From Rahnella woolbedingensis (GTDB lineage Bacteria; Pseudomonadota; Gammaproteobacteria; Enterobacterales; Enterobacteriaceae), in NCBI RefSeq assembly GCF_003602095.1, contig NZ_RAHH01000014.1, positions 1 to 64,000 on the forward strand: a stretch of DNA of 64,000 nt, read 5' to 3'. The notes below the pieces were generated by a model. The model ran no database searches, had not been told where the DNA came from, and worked only from the letters and a program-made list of their open reading frames with translations. Shown piece by piece: positions 1-7,899 of the stretch. A program made the position numbers and the translations under genes. Numbering within the stretch: the first letter of the stretch is position 1; every line of letters starts with the position of its first letter.

Positions 1-1
1 G

Positions 2-538
2 TTCGAAGATGCCACCGCACAGGAGCTGCTGTCGATCCATGCCCAGAAGGACATGAAGACCAAGGTGCTGAATAACCGGATGACGGATGTGGTGGTGGAC
101 CACACCGAGACGGTGGGCAAAGGGCAGACGGTGACGGTGGGTAAAGAGAAAGTTGCCGGGCACGACCAGAAAACCACCGTGACAAATGACCGTGAAGTGA
201 CGGTTGGCAACGACCAAAAGCTTGACGTTGCGCATGACCACCACACCACAATCGGTAATGACCAGCATCTCGATGTGACCAATGATCGACATGCCACCGT
301 CGGCAACAACCAGAGCAGCGACGTGACAGGTGTCGATACACAAAATGTCAAAAAATCGCAAATGATTACCATCGGCGAAAACTACACGCTGACGGTAAAG
401 GACAGTCTCACCATCCAGGTAGGAAAAAGCCTGCTGACAATGAAAAAGGATGGGACAGTTACCCTGAATGGCGTAAAAATCCTGCTGAATGGGGAAAAAG
501 ACATCAAACAAGTCTCAGGTAAGGTCAATATTAACTGA
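2..538 (+). CDS. vgrG: Type VI secretion spike protein VgrG, C-terminal part (5' end outside window)
   Basis: The reading frame is open from base 2, so only the last 178 residues are visible. The segment starts with the VgrG-typical stretch L-S-I-H-A-Q-K-D-M and continues as a run of short repeats of the form T-V/I-G-N-D-Q-x-L-D-V (bases about 120-330), which in VgrG and phage gp5 form the triple-stranded beta-helix needle. It ends in a tip segment (V-G-K-S ... G-T-V-T-L-N-G ... S-G-K-V-N-I-N). VgrG trimers sit on the Hcp tube, carry PAAR proteins and effectors, and puncture target cells. The stop codon overlaps the start of the next gene (TGATG), so the cluster is translationally linked. The gp27-like head lies upstream of the window. 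Confidence 0.93.
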   Translation, partial: FEDATAQELLSIHAQKDMKTKVLNNRMTDVVVDHTETVGKGQTVTVGKEKVAGHDQKTTVTNDREVTVGNDQKLDVAHDHHTTIGNDQHLDVTNDRHATVGNNQSSDVTGVDTQNVKKSQMITIGENYTLTVKDSLTIQVGKSLLTMKKDGTVTLNGVKILLNGEKDIKQVSGKVNIN

Positions 539-1779
539 TGATTAATCTCACAACCGGTGTCGCCCCGCTGCTCGCGGAACAATATGCAGATATGTTATCG
601 CTGGATTATCGCCGCCGGAGTGGTCTTCTGCACTCCTATCACCATAATACTGACGATTTGATTAAATGGGATAAGCGATTACACACTTATATTTCAGGTT
701 TGCTTTATCTTAAAAATGAGGCGGCCTCTTACTTCGAAACACAACTCGACTCACCATTGAGTCGCGGAGATGTGTTTGCAATGGGTGTCTTCGCATTCCA
801 CTCGGGTAATATTCAACTGCTGGAAGGATGCCTGGGGCTTATGCAAGCAATACCGCATTTACTCTCTGTCATTAACCCTCTTATTGCGTGGGCACCAGTA
901 AAGTCTTCTTTATGGGAACTCACATTTACAAATCCACTTTTCCGTGTTATTTCCACATATCAGAAAAATGGACTCCCACAAGCACCAGCATTGACAGATA
1001 TTGAAATTAGCAAACTTGAAGATTTACCCGTGGCAATTCCAGGATTAATTTATGCACTTCATCAGCAACGGGATCCTGACTATTTCTCTCTGGTCGAGAG
1101 ACTCTTAAACTCCCCAGACGTTCAAATAAGCCTAGAAGCAATACAAACCCTACTGGTACGGAACTTACCTTACCAGGGTATTTCTATTGAGGCGTTACTG
1201 TTCCGGCTTATTCAATGTAATAACGATAATATTCGTGAAAGAGCAGTGCAGTTATACCTTCTCAATACCGGTTATTCACCAACTCGTTGTATTGATATAC
1301 TGAGTCAGAAATCATCTGACAAACGCTTGTATCTGAGCGCACTGGGAATATCGGGTATGCCAGAAAATATTCCCATACTCAGTGAATATCTCGAGTCACC
1401 TGACTATGCCCGTCTGAGTGCTGCTTCTATCGTTATGATTACCGGAAAGAGTCCGGAACAGGCCGGTTGGAATAAGCTATCTCCGCTTCCTGTATACTCC
1501 TCACACCTGACTCAGGATGACACGATCCCTGAAAATGAAGATGACGAAAATCTCAGTTGGGCAGATAAATCTGCTTTTGATCAATGGTGGGAAGAAAATT
1601 CCTGCAACTTTGAAAAATCGTATTTTTATACAGGTGGTTATCCCGCGACAGTTGCAGGACAGCAATCAGTATTACAACGTGGTTTACTTGCGCTGCATCC
1701 TTTGGCTATTGCCCGTTTGCAATACCTGAAACAAGAAGTCAGCACTCTCCCCATGCCCTCTTTTCTTCATATTTCCTGA
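538..1779 (+). CDS. TIGR02270-type T6SS-associated protein with HEAT-like helices
   Basis: A 413-residue soluble protein with no signal peptide or membrane segment. It opens with a stretch that includes V-A-P-L-L-A-E-Q-Y-A and R-R-S-G-L-L, and continues as predicted amphipathic helices resembling HEAT-type repeats. Both are features of the TIGR02270 family of about 410 residues found beside vgrG in type VI clusters. No catalytic motif is visible and its biochemical role is unknown to me. The start ATG overlaps the vgrG stop. The coding region is clearly more AT-rich than the housekeeping genes later in the window, which fits horizontally moving vgrG-linked cargo. The family assignment rests on recalled sequence resemblance, not a search. 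Confidence 0.72.
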   Translation: MINLTTGVAPLLAEQYADMLSLDYRRRSGLLHSYHHNTDDLIKWDKRLHTYISGLLYLKNEAASYFETQLDSPLSRGDVFAMGVFAFHSGNIQLLEGCLGLMQAIPHLLSVINPLIAWAPVKSSLWELTFTNPLFRVISTYQKNGLPQAPALTDIEISKLEDLPVAIPGLIYALHQQRDPDYFSLVERLLNSPDVQISLEAIQTLLVRNLPYQGISIEALLFRLIQCNNDNIRERAVQLYLLNTGYSPTRCIDILSQKSSDKRLYLSALGISGMPENIPILSEYLESPDYARLSAASIVMITGKSPEQAGWNKLSPLPVYSSHLTQDDTIPENEDDENLSWADKSAFDQWWEENSCNFEKSYFYTGGYPATVAGQQSVLQRGLLALHPLAIARLQYLKQEVSTLPMPSFLHIS

Positions 1780-1812
1780 TATGAATAACGGGAAAACAAG
1801 GATGCACAAAAT

Positions 1813-2034
1813 ATGTTAGATACCAAAGAAATCCCCACTGCGCAAAATGATAACACGACGCGTAAAGATGCTGATGAAGTTATTTTTTCTTCCGAAAAGA
1901 AGATTACTCTCAGTTGCGGAAAATCGAGCATCACCCTTTATCCCAACGGTAAAATCGTTCTAAAAGGTGACTATATCCTCAGCGATGCAGAAGGTGTTAA
2001 TCGCCTGTCTGGCGGGCGTATTGATATTAACTAA
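1813..2034 (+). CDS. Small free-standing protein resembling the VgrG C-terminal tip
   Basis: A 73-residue protein preceded by AAGGA at 1798-1802, ten bases before the ATG. The upstream ATG at 1802 runs into a stop after five codons, which settles the start. Its last 45 residues align with the end of the VgrG at 2-538: both have an I-T/I-Q-x-x-x-G-K-S segment, then D/N-G-T/K-V/I-x-L-x-G, and end S-G-x-V/I-N/D-I-N. The first 28 residues are polar and probably flexible. It looks like a detached beta-helix cap, either a duplicated fragment or a separate spike component. No function is established. It is followed after 10 bases by the DUF2169 gene, whose AAGGA ribosome site overlaps this stop codon. 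Confidence 0.7.
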   Translation: MLDTKEIPTAQNDNTTRKDADEVIFSSEKKITLSCGKSSITLYPNGKIVLKGDYILSDAEGVNRLSGGRIDIN

Positions 2035-2044
2035 GGAACACAGG

Positions 2045-3061
2045 ATGTGGAGCCTAAAAAATGAAACCCCTTACAGTGCAGAGCGAGGGTGGTACAGAGA
2101 TGTTAATGGAGCAGAAGTTTGGGTTGTGGCGATGAAAGCAACCTACGACATCCGCGCTGACGGCTCAACCCAATTATCTTCACCGTTACCGGTTAATAGC
2201 AGCATTGTGATATCTCCTGACAGCGATGAGATATTATATGAAACAGATCTGGGCCCAGAAAAGAATTCCACAGATATTCTACTCAATGGCCACGCCTGGG
2301 CACCCAATAATCTCCCCGTGAACAGATTATTTATAGGCCTGAAAGTTTCCGGGTTATGTCGCCTTGCACGTGTAAGAGGTCCGCGTATCTGGAATGGTGA
2401 TTCTTACGACTCGCCCTCAAAATTTCTAAGCATACCTTTGCGGTATCCTTATATGGCGCAGGGTTCTTTTTCTGATGAAAGTATTTGTAATCCGCTGGGA
2501 ATAACTTTTGATGAAAATCCGGAAAAGGGTCGATCACGGCTTCCTCAAATTGAATTTTTGTCTGATTCAGGATATCCAGGCTTTGGTACCGTGCCCCGCC
2601 AGTGGCCGGGACGCGTTTGTCATGCGGGAACTTATGATAAGCACTGGCAGGAAACCCAATCCCCTTTATTACCTGAAGATTTTGACCCGCGTTTTTGGCA
2701 GGTAGCACCTCCGCCGCAGTATGCCGCAGGTCAATTACAAGGAAATGAAACAGTTACGCTGGCGAACCTTACCCCGCCATCGTTCAGCCCATCAAATATA
2801 CTCAGTTTCGCAATCCCAAAGATTTCCTTCAATTTAAGAACTCAGTTTACCGACGGCAGTGTCAGCATACACAGAGCGAAAATACACACAGTCATTATTG
2901 AGCCGGATCACCCACGACTTAGCGTGGTATGGCATACCGCACTGCCCTGTCACCGGAAGGCCAACATGTTGGATTTCACGACGATTACTGAAAAGAAACG
3001 TCTGAATCACCACCCGCTGGTTTTGCCAACCCAGTTCAAAGAGTGGGAGCAATTATCATGA
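2045..3061 (+). CDS. DUF2169 protein, probable T6SS effector adaptor
   Basis: A 338-residue protein starting M-W-S-L-K-N-E-T-P-Y-S-A-E-R-G-W, the hallmark opening of DUF2169. The chosen ATG at 2045 follows AAGGA at 2033-2037. A longer in-frame start at 1967 would overlap the previous gene by 68 bases and add a non-conserved extension, so it was rejected. DUF2169 proteins are encoded next to vgrG and DUF4150 (PAAR-like) effector genes and are thought to help load effectors on the spike. Here the gene lies between the VgrG-tip protein and the effector at 4115-6652, which agrees. No signal peptide is seen, so it should act in the cytoplasm. Confidence 0.82.
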   Translation: MWSLKNETPYSAERGWYRDVNGAEVWVVAMKATYDIRADGSTQLSSPLPVNSSIVISPDSDEILYETDLGPEKNSTDILLNGHAWAPNNLPVNRLFIGLKVSGLCRLARVRGPRIWNGDSYDSPSKFLSIPLRYPYMAQGSFSDESICNPLGITFDENPEKGRSRLPQIEFLSDSGYPGFGTVPRQWPGRVCHAGTYDKHWQETQSPLLPEDFDPRFWQVAPPPQYAAGQLQGNETVTLANLTPPSFSPSNILSFAIPKISFNLRTQFTDGSVSIHRAKIHTVIIEPDHPRLSVVWHTALPCHRKANMLDFTTITEKKRLNHHPLVLPTQFKEWEQLS

Positions 3062-4128
3062 GTCTTGGGATCATCGCTGCTGGCTGTTCATTCCCTTCAG
3101 GTCCGACACTGGCACTGGCGGATATCGCAGTCAGAACACAATTTTCTCTTTCCCGTAAGCTTCCTTATGTTACTGATCGCTGTGGTATGCCGGTGAAAGC
3201 CAGCTATTTTCCACAACGTGAATTGGCTTTTGATATTTCCCGCTGGCAGGTGCTTGCAGACAACGCGATACAAGATGCGCTGTTATCAGCAGGAGATCTG
3301 ATAAATCTGCCAACACGCCTCTGGCTCATATTGCCCCCTGCTGACCGGCCCGGCGTCCATTCCACGCTTGAACTGGTGCTGACAGCATCAATATCAACGC
3401 ATTTGCCAGACTGCCAGCAAGTTAATGTACTGCGGGGCAATCATGCACAAGCCGGGAACGCACTACTTCAGATCCGTCAGTTGCAACTGCATGACACCAA
3501 ATTAACTCTGGATATCCTCGTCGCCGTTGAGAGTTGGTTAAAGCCTGCAACACTGAATTGGCTTGAAGAGCAAAGACTGTTGCACGGCAGCTATAGTCGT
3601 TACAAAGACGAACCTCGTATAAATCCCTATGGCCGCATTCCCGGTGAAGGCGCTGCGGTACTGGTATTAGCGCCGACAAAATCCTTTTCTTGCTGGTGCG
3701 CTTTGCCAGGAATTGCTGCAACTGAAGAATCTGTTTTACCTGATGATGACCAGCCCTGTCTCGGATTCGGGCTGAGCGCAGCCGCCCATGAGGCGCTAAG
3801 GCAAGCCGATATCAATGCGATTTCGCATCTTTTCACCGATGTAAATGGTGAGATTTATCGCTTTGATGAATACGGTTTTACCCTTTCCCGCTTAAGTGGC
3901 TTTCTCAGTAATGATTTCCAGCGTATTGCACCGGTGCTGGCCAGCGGTGATTTAGGCTGCGCCAGCATAGTCACCCATCTGGCATTGGCAGCGTGGCAGA
4001 TAAAATCAGACAAAGATAAAAGCAAGGGAAAATGCACTTTAGTGCTGTCCAGTTCAGACGGCCATCAACGCTGTGCGGTGGTGCTTAAGCCAATAACCCA
4101 GGGAGTGGAGCAGCATGATAACGATTAA
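3058..4128 (+). CDS. Ketosynthase-like (thiolase-fold) T6SS-associated protein, catalytic Cys apparently absent
   Basis: A 356-residue protein. The ATG at 3058 overlaps the DUF2169 stop (ATGA) and has GGGAG at 3045-3049. The middle reads L-V-A-V-E-S-W-L-K-P-A-T-L ... P-G-E-G-A-A-V-L-V-L, like the 'D-S-L-L-x-P ... P-G-E-G-A-A' region of beta-ketoacyl synthases. Near the end, G-D-L-G-C-A-S resembles the G-N-x-G-A-A-x-G loop. The position where ketosynthases carry the T-A-C-S-S nucleophile reads G-N-H-A-Q-A-G, so the Cys seems lost. It may be a scaffold or an enzyme with altered chemistry. Similar genes occur beside DUF2169 and DUF4150 genes in T6SS clusters. The fold call is from local motif resemblance only. 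Confidence 0.62.
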   Translation: MSLGIIAAGCSFPSGPTLALADIAVRTQFSLSRKLPYVTDRCGMPVKASYFPQRELAFDISRWQVLADNAIQDALLSAGDLINLPTRLWLILPPADRPGVHSTLELVLTASISTHLPDCQQVNVLRGNHAQAGNALLQIRQLQLHDTKLTLDILVAVESWLKPATLNWLEEQRLLHGSYSRYKDEPRINPYGRIPGEGAAVLVLAPTKSFSCWCALPGIAATEESVLPDDDQPCLGFGLSAAAHEALRQADINAISHLFTDVNGEIYRFDEYGFTLSRLSGFLSNDFQRIAPVLASGDLGCASIVTHLALAAWQIKSDKDKSKGKCTLVLSSSDGHQRCAVVLKPITQGVEQHDND

Positions 4129-6652
4129 TATTAACGGGTTAACGCTGTGCCACAAAGGCAGCGGTGGGTTCACTCACAACACATTGCCTGATGTCTGTAA
4201 AACACCTCCGGATGCCGTGCCTGTACCCTATGAAAACGAAGCGTATTCCGCCGATTTAACCAACGGTACCAGCAGCGTATTTGCTGACGGCGGCAACACG
4301 ATTGCTAATTTCGGCTCAAAATTTGCCCGCAGCATTTATGATGAATCCGGTTCAATGGGCGGAGTTAAATCCGGAACAAACAAAGCGGAGGCCGACTGGA
4401 TTAGCCATTCATTTGATGTGTTCTTTGAAGGCAAACCCGCATGCCGCCTGACCGATAAGATGTTTATGAATCACCGGAATACGGTGAATATGGCGGGGCT
4501 AATGCAGGACCCATTGCCGGAACTTGCAGACGAAATTCGTGTGGCAAATGTTCCCGCAACCGGTGATGAGGCCGAAAACAAAGAGGACGAAAAACCTAAT
4601 CCAATGCCTTGTATTGTTATTCTGATCCATGGTGTGAATGACGTGGGTGAAGCCTATCAGAATCAGGAAACAGGGATCATTACCGGACTGAAAAATCGTC
4701 TCAGCCGCACGGATTTAAGCGCACATGACTGGAAAGATTACCTCGCCATCCCGGCAAAAGACCCGCAGAAATCCAGTACTGCGGCCGGCCGCTCGCCAGT
4801 CATCCCCTTTTACTGGGGCTATAAGCCGGTCACGCATGATGATTACGTGGCAGATCAAAAACGTTACCGTGATGAGGTCAATAAACTAAGCAAAGACCCG
4901 AAACTCCCTTACGATGCCTACCAGGAAAACGATCCGAAAAAAATGGCTGCTCAGGGGAATGATGGCCATAACAGCGTAAAGTTTCAGAATGACTGTTTTA
5001 AAAATACGCTTGATGAAAATTACGCCAAAAATGGGGGTACATTTGCCAATGCGACAACCAATATCCCGGACATGCTCGGGCCGGGTTCTAACGGTACGGT
5101 CGTTGCGGCGGCGGGATTTGCCACTCTGTATATGAACGGCGGGGATTTCACCCACCCTATTTATCATAATCCGCACCGCATCTATCAATTTTTTGCCGCA
5201 CAGCGGCTGGCGGATTTGATACTTCAGATCCGAAACGAACCAAATACAGCAAAAGATGTGATCAATATTGTCGCCCACAGTCAGGGTACCATTATTACTA
5301 TGTTGGCAAATATGCTGGTTGAACAAGCAGGTCAAAAACCGGCCAACTGCACCATCTTTAATCACTCCCCGTACTCACTGGAAAGCCGGTTCAGTGAAAA
5401 TCTCCAGGAAGGCCATCATCAGACGACGGAAGCGAGGGAAAAGACACTCAAAAACTTCTGCAAGCTGATGGCGACACAATACAAAGGCGGTTCTTACAGC
5501 GGTGGGGAAATTAAGCAGTTTGAGGAGTTATGTGTGCTTGGGGAGGCCGACCAGAACAAATGGCACAGCGATCCGCGCTTTAACCGTAACAATAATGGCA
5601 AAGTGTATAACTATTTTTGCCCGGATGACGGCACCGTTTCATTACAGAATATCAAAGGTTTTGGATGGCGTGGAATACCGCATGAAATTGCCAGGGATAT
5701 GCCTAACCTCTATCAGCGAGTGTTCTATCAGCATGCAGTCGTGGGAAATAAGCCCGACGGCAAACTCTTCTCCATGCCCGCAAAAAAGGACGGCGACTAC
5801 AAAACCACGCCAGTTATGAATGCCAGTTATGACTATGAAGATGTGATAGTTAACGGTGAAGAATTGCCTGAGACATTCATCTTCAAACTGATGGGCGAGG
5901 ACAATCACCCGGATAACGATCCCAATAACTGCGATATTCCATACTCTGACAATATCGACCCGGACAGCCCCGATCAGGATATTTCCTATTCGGCTAAAGC
6001 GGGGGTTACTAGCAGAACAAATAAAGAAAACTATTCAATAGAAAAAAATGAATATCAAGATCTTGCCCCTGGTTCGGTACTGAATGAAGAACAACTGGCG
6101 AACGAGAGTGTTCTGCTCAAAAGGGAAGTTATTTATGGCGTGATAACAGGTAGCCGGGAGTACAGAGGAAAACAACTGACATGGCTTAAAACACGTGAAG
6201 AACTGGAAAAAGAATGGCTGGCAACGGATCCTGTTGCCTATAGCCAACATTCATCCATCGTGATGAGTGAATTTTCTCCGTCGCATGCCATGGCGTTTGA
6301 TCTGGCTATTGGTCAATGTGAGTCTTTTGATTTTCAGGACGGGAAATTCTGGGAAGCATTGCTGCATCGGGCGGACTGGCGTGACCCACAGAATGGATAT
6401 CCAGCGGCAAAAGAATATTATCAGACAGGTCGGCTTCCGACGGCTGAAACAAAATACCATATGAATAAACCTGATGAAGTATTGCCTACAGGAGAGTTCG
6501 GCGTAGTGAACGATTATGGTCCACGACTGAAACCGAATATACGTACTCGTAGAGAAATTGACCTGGGAATTACGCATGGCGATAGTGCAAGTATGATAAC
6601 AATCATACAATGGGATATGCCGAAAACGCTCAATGACAAAGAGCTGAAATAA
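4115..6652 (+). CDS. T6SS effector: N-terminal DUF4150 PAAR-like domain with Tle3-type lipase
   Basis: An 845-residue protein whose start overlaps the preceding gene by 14 bases. Residues about 1-135 match the DUF4150 PAAR-like spike cap, including a conserved stretch around residues 95-130 (F-E-G-K-P-A-C-R-L-T-D-K). Residues about 165-560 form an alpha/beta hydrolase: an I-H-G-V oxyanion segment at 171-174, and a nucleophile elbow V-A-H-S-Q-G-T with Ser389. The elbow is A-x-S-x-G instead of G-x-S-x-G. The long C-terminal part fits the DUF3274 region of Tle3 phospholipases. Such effectors ride on VgrG and cleave membrane phospholipids in rival cells. The neighbouring Tli3-like gene is the expected immunity partner. 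Lipase activity is inferred. Confidence 0.82.
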   Translation: MITININGLTLCHKGSGGFTHNTLPDVCKTPPDAVPVPYENEAYSADLTNGTSSVFADGGNTIANFGSKFARSIYDESGSMGGVKSGTNKAEADWISHSFDVFFEGKPACRLTDKMFMNHRNTVNMAGLMQDPLPELADEIRVANVPATGDEAENKEDEKPNPMPCIVILIHGVNDVGEAYQNQETGIITGLKNRLSRTDLSAHDWKDYLAIPAKDPQKSSTAAGRSPVIPFYWGYKPVTHDDYVADQKRYRDEVNKLSKDPKLPYDAYQENDPKKMAAQGNDGHNSVKFQNDCFKNTLDENYAKNGGTFANATTNIPDMLGPGSNGTVVAAAGFATLYMNGGDFTHPIYHNPHRIYQFFAAQRLADLILQIRNEPNTAKDVINIVAHSQGTIITMLANMLVEQAGQKPANCTIFNHSPYSLESRFSENLQEGHHQTTEAREKTLKNFCKLMATQYKGGSYSGGEIKQFEELCVLGEADQNKWHSDPRFNRNNNGKVYNYFCPDDGTVSLQNIKGFGWRGIPHEIARDMPNLYQRVFYQHAVVGNKPDGKLFSMPAKKDGDYKTTPVMNASYDYEDVIVNGEELPETFIFKLMGEDNHPDNDPNNCDIPYSDNIDPDSPDQDISYSAKAGVTSRTNKENYSIEKNEYQDLAPGSVLNEEQLANESVLLKREVIYGVITGSREYRGKQLTWLKTREELEKEWLATDPVAYSQHSSIVMSEFSPSHAMAFDLAIGQCESFDFQDGKFWEALLHRADWRDPQNGYPAAKEYYQTGRLPTAETKYHMNKPDEVLPTGEFGVVNDYGPRLKPNIRTRREIDLGITHGDSASMITIIQWDMPKTLNDKELK

Positions 6653-6664
6653 AACGGAGAAATA

Positions 6665-7375
6665 ATGAAAGGATTAACAATATTAGTAGGTTTATTTGTG
6701 ATGTTGATGGCTACTATCGCGCAGGCTAAAGACCCCCTTACTCAGGTGGTGTACCGCTTTGACGATCACCGATATCTGGAATTAAAAGGATATGATTGCG
6801 AAGGTGAACTTTGGTACACCGATACAGTGCGGGGTATCCACACTGAACCTGTAAGCCAGTTTTACCGGATTTTTACGCGTAAATTTATGCATCCTTCAGA
6901 ACATTACATTGCTCTGCCTAATTGGGAGTCGGATGGTTTTATCATATCAAAAGATTATGGACAAACCTGGCAAGTTGCAAGGTTCTCACCAGGCCCCAAT
7001 GAACCTAATGGGGATGATTATGCGCCTCGCGAAGATGTCACATCCTTCACCGTGGTCAACGACCAGGGTTTCTTACAAACAAAACACAGCCTCTATACCT
7101 CGTCAAAACCTTTTGAAGACCCGCGCGTTCTTCCCGGTGGGCCGGGTATTCCTTATACATTGGAAGATGGGACGGTTCAGACAGTCGAACCCAGCGCACC
7201 AGGTTGGGCCTGGGGAATGGTTTACATGACCAAGCAAGGACTTAGCCATAGTACTTCGCAATTCAAAACCAACTGGCAGGATTTACCCGATCACGTACCC
7301 GAAGTGAAAAACTATCAGGGCTGGGATCATATGCGCTGCGACATGGATGCGGGAAAAGCCACGCAGAAACTGTAA
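6665..7375 (+). CDS. Periplasmic Tli3-type immunity protein
   Basis: A 236-residue protein beginning 12 bases after the effector stop, with GGAGA before the ATG. The N-terminus is a signal peptide (K-G-L-T then a hydrophobic run) with a signal peptidase I site after A-Q-A at about residue 21. There is no lipobox Cys, although many Tli immunity proteins are lipoproteins. The mature protein is rich in Trp, Tyr and Asp and has the R-F-D-D-H-R-Y-L-E-L and D-Y-G-Q-T-W segments typical of Tli3-like proteins. It should bind and block the lipase encoded just upstream, protecting the producer from kin attack in the periplasm. It is the last gene of the cluster. Confidence 0.75.
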   Translation: MKGLTILVGLFVMLMATIAQAKDPLTQVVYRFDDHRYLELKGYDCEGELWYTDTVRGIHTEPVSQFYRIFTRKFMHPSEHYIALPNWESDGFIISKDYGQTWQVARFSPGPNEPNGDDYAPREDVTSFTVVNDQGFLQTKHSLYTSSKPFEDPRVLPGGPGIPYTLEDGTVQTVEPSAPGWAWGMVYMTKQGLSHSTSQFKTNWQDLPDHVPEVKNYQGWDHMRCDMDAGKATQKL

Positions 7376-7400
7376 GCCGTATTCAGGCAACGCGATTCCC

Positions 7401-7428
7401 AAATAAAAAAAGGCCAGCAACGCTGGCC
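7401..7428 (-). terminator. Terminator of exbBD (may also stop the T6SS unit)
   Basis: Inverted repeat GGCCAGC (7412-7418), loop AAC, GCTGGCC (7422-7428). On the minus strand the hairpin is followed by an uninterrupted run of seven T residues, then ATTT, so it is a canonical intrinsic terminator for exbD. Confidence 0.85.
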
Positions 7429-7455
7429 TTGTGTGTAATTAGGATCCTATAAAAC

Positions 7456-7890
7456 TTACTGCGCCGCAGCGGCACCGGTTTGTTCTGCACCTACCAGCCC
7501 GACTTTCAGGTAACCGGCTTTACGCAGGTTATCCATGACGTTCATCAGCGTTTCGTAATCCACCGTCTTATCCGCACGGAAGAAAATCGTACTCTGCTTA
7601 TTGCCCTGAGTACGCTGGTCAAGCATCGCGGTCAGATTATCGCTGTTCACTGGCGTGTCGCCGAGGAACAGCTGTTTGTCTGCTTTCACCGACAGGAAGA
7701 CAGGTTTTTCCGGACGCGGCTGCGCTTTAGCCGTCGAAGCCGGTAAATCAACCCGGACATCTACGGTGGCCAGCGGCGCGGCGACCATGAAGATGATCAG
7801 CAGTACCAGCATGACGTCGATAAAAGGCGTGACGTTGATGTCATGCATTTCACCGCTTTCGTCGATATCGTCGTTTAACCGAATAGCCAT
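7456..7890 (-). CDS. exbD: Biopolymer transport protein ExbD
   Basis: A 144-residue inner-membrane protein with a short cytoplasmic start, one membrane helix (about residues 23-43) and a periplasmic domain. The helix carries the conserved N-V-T-P-F-I-D-V-M-L motif with Asp25, the residue on the proton path of the ExbB-ExbD motor. With TonB, the complex passes proton-motive force to outer-membrane receptors for siderophores and vitamin B12. The gene lies 9 bases after exbB on the same strand and is followed by a strong terminator. The order exbB-exbD next to metC is the standard enterobacterial one, though here a TRAP operon separates exbB from metC. Confidence 0.97.
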   Translation of the reverse strand: MAIRLNDDIDESGEMHDINVTPFIDVMLVLLIIFMVAAPLATVDVRVDLPASTAKAQPRPEKPVFLSVKADKQLFLGDTPVNSDNLTAMLDQRTQGNKQSTIFFRADKTVDYETLMNVMDNLRKAGYLKVGLVGAEQTGAAAAQ

Positions 7891-7899
7891 AATCTGCTC

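Noticed and set aside
1967-2044. Upstream start for the DUF2169 gene
   Set aside because: It would overlap the VgrG-tip gene and adds residues not found in DUF2169; ATG 2045 has a good ribosome site.
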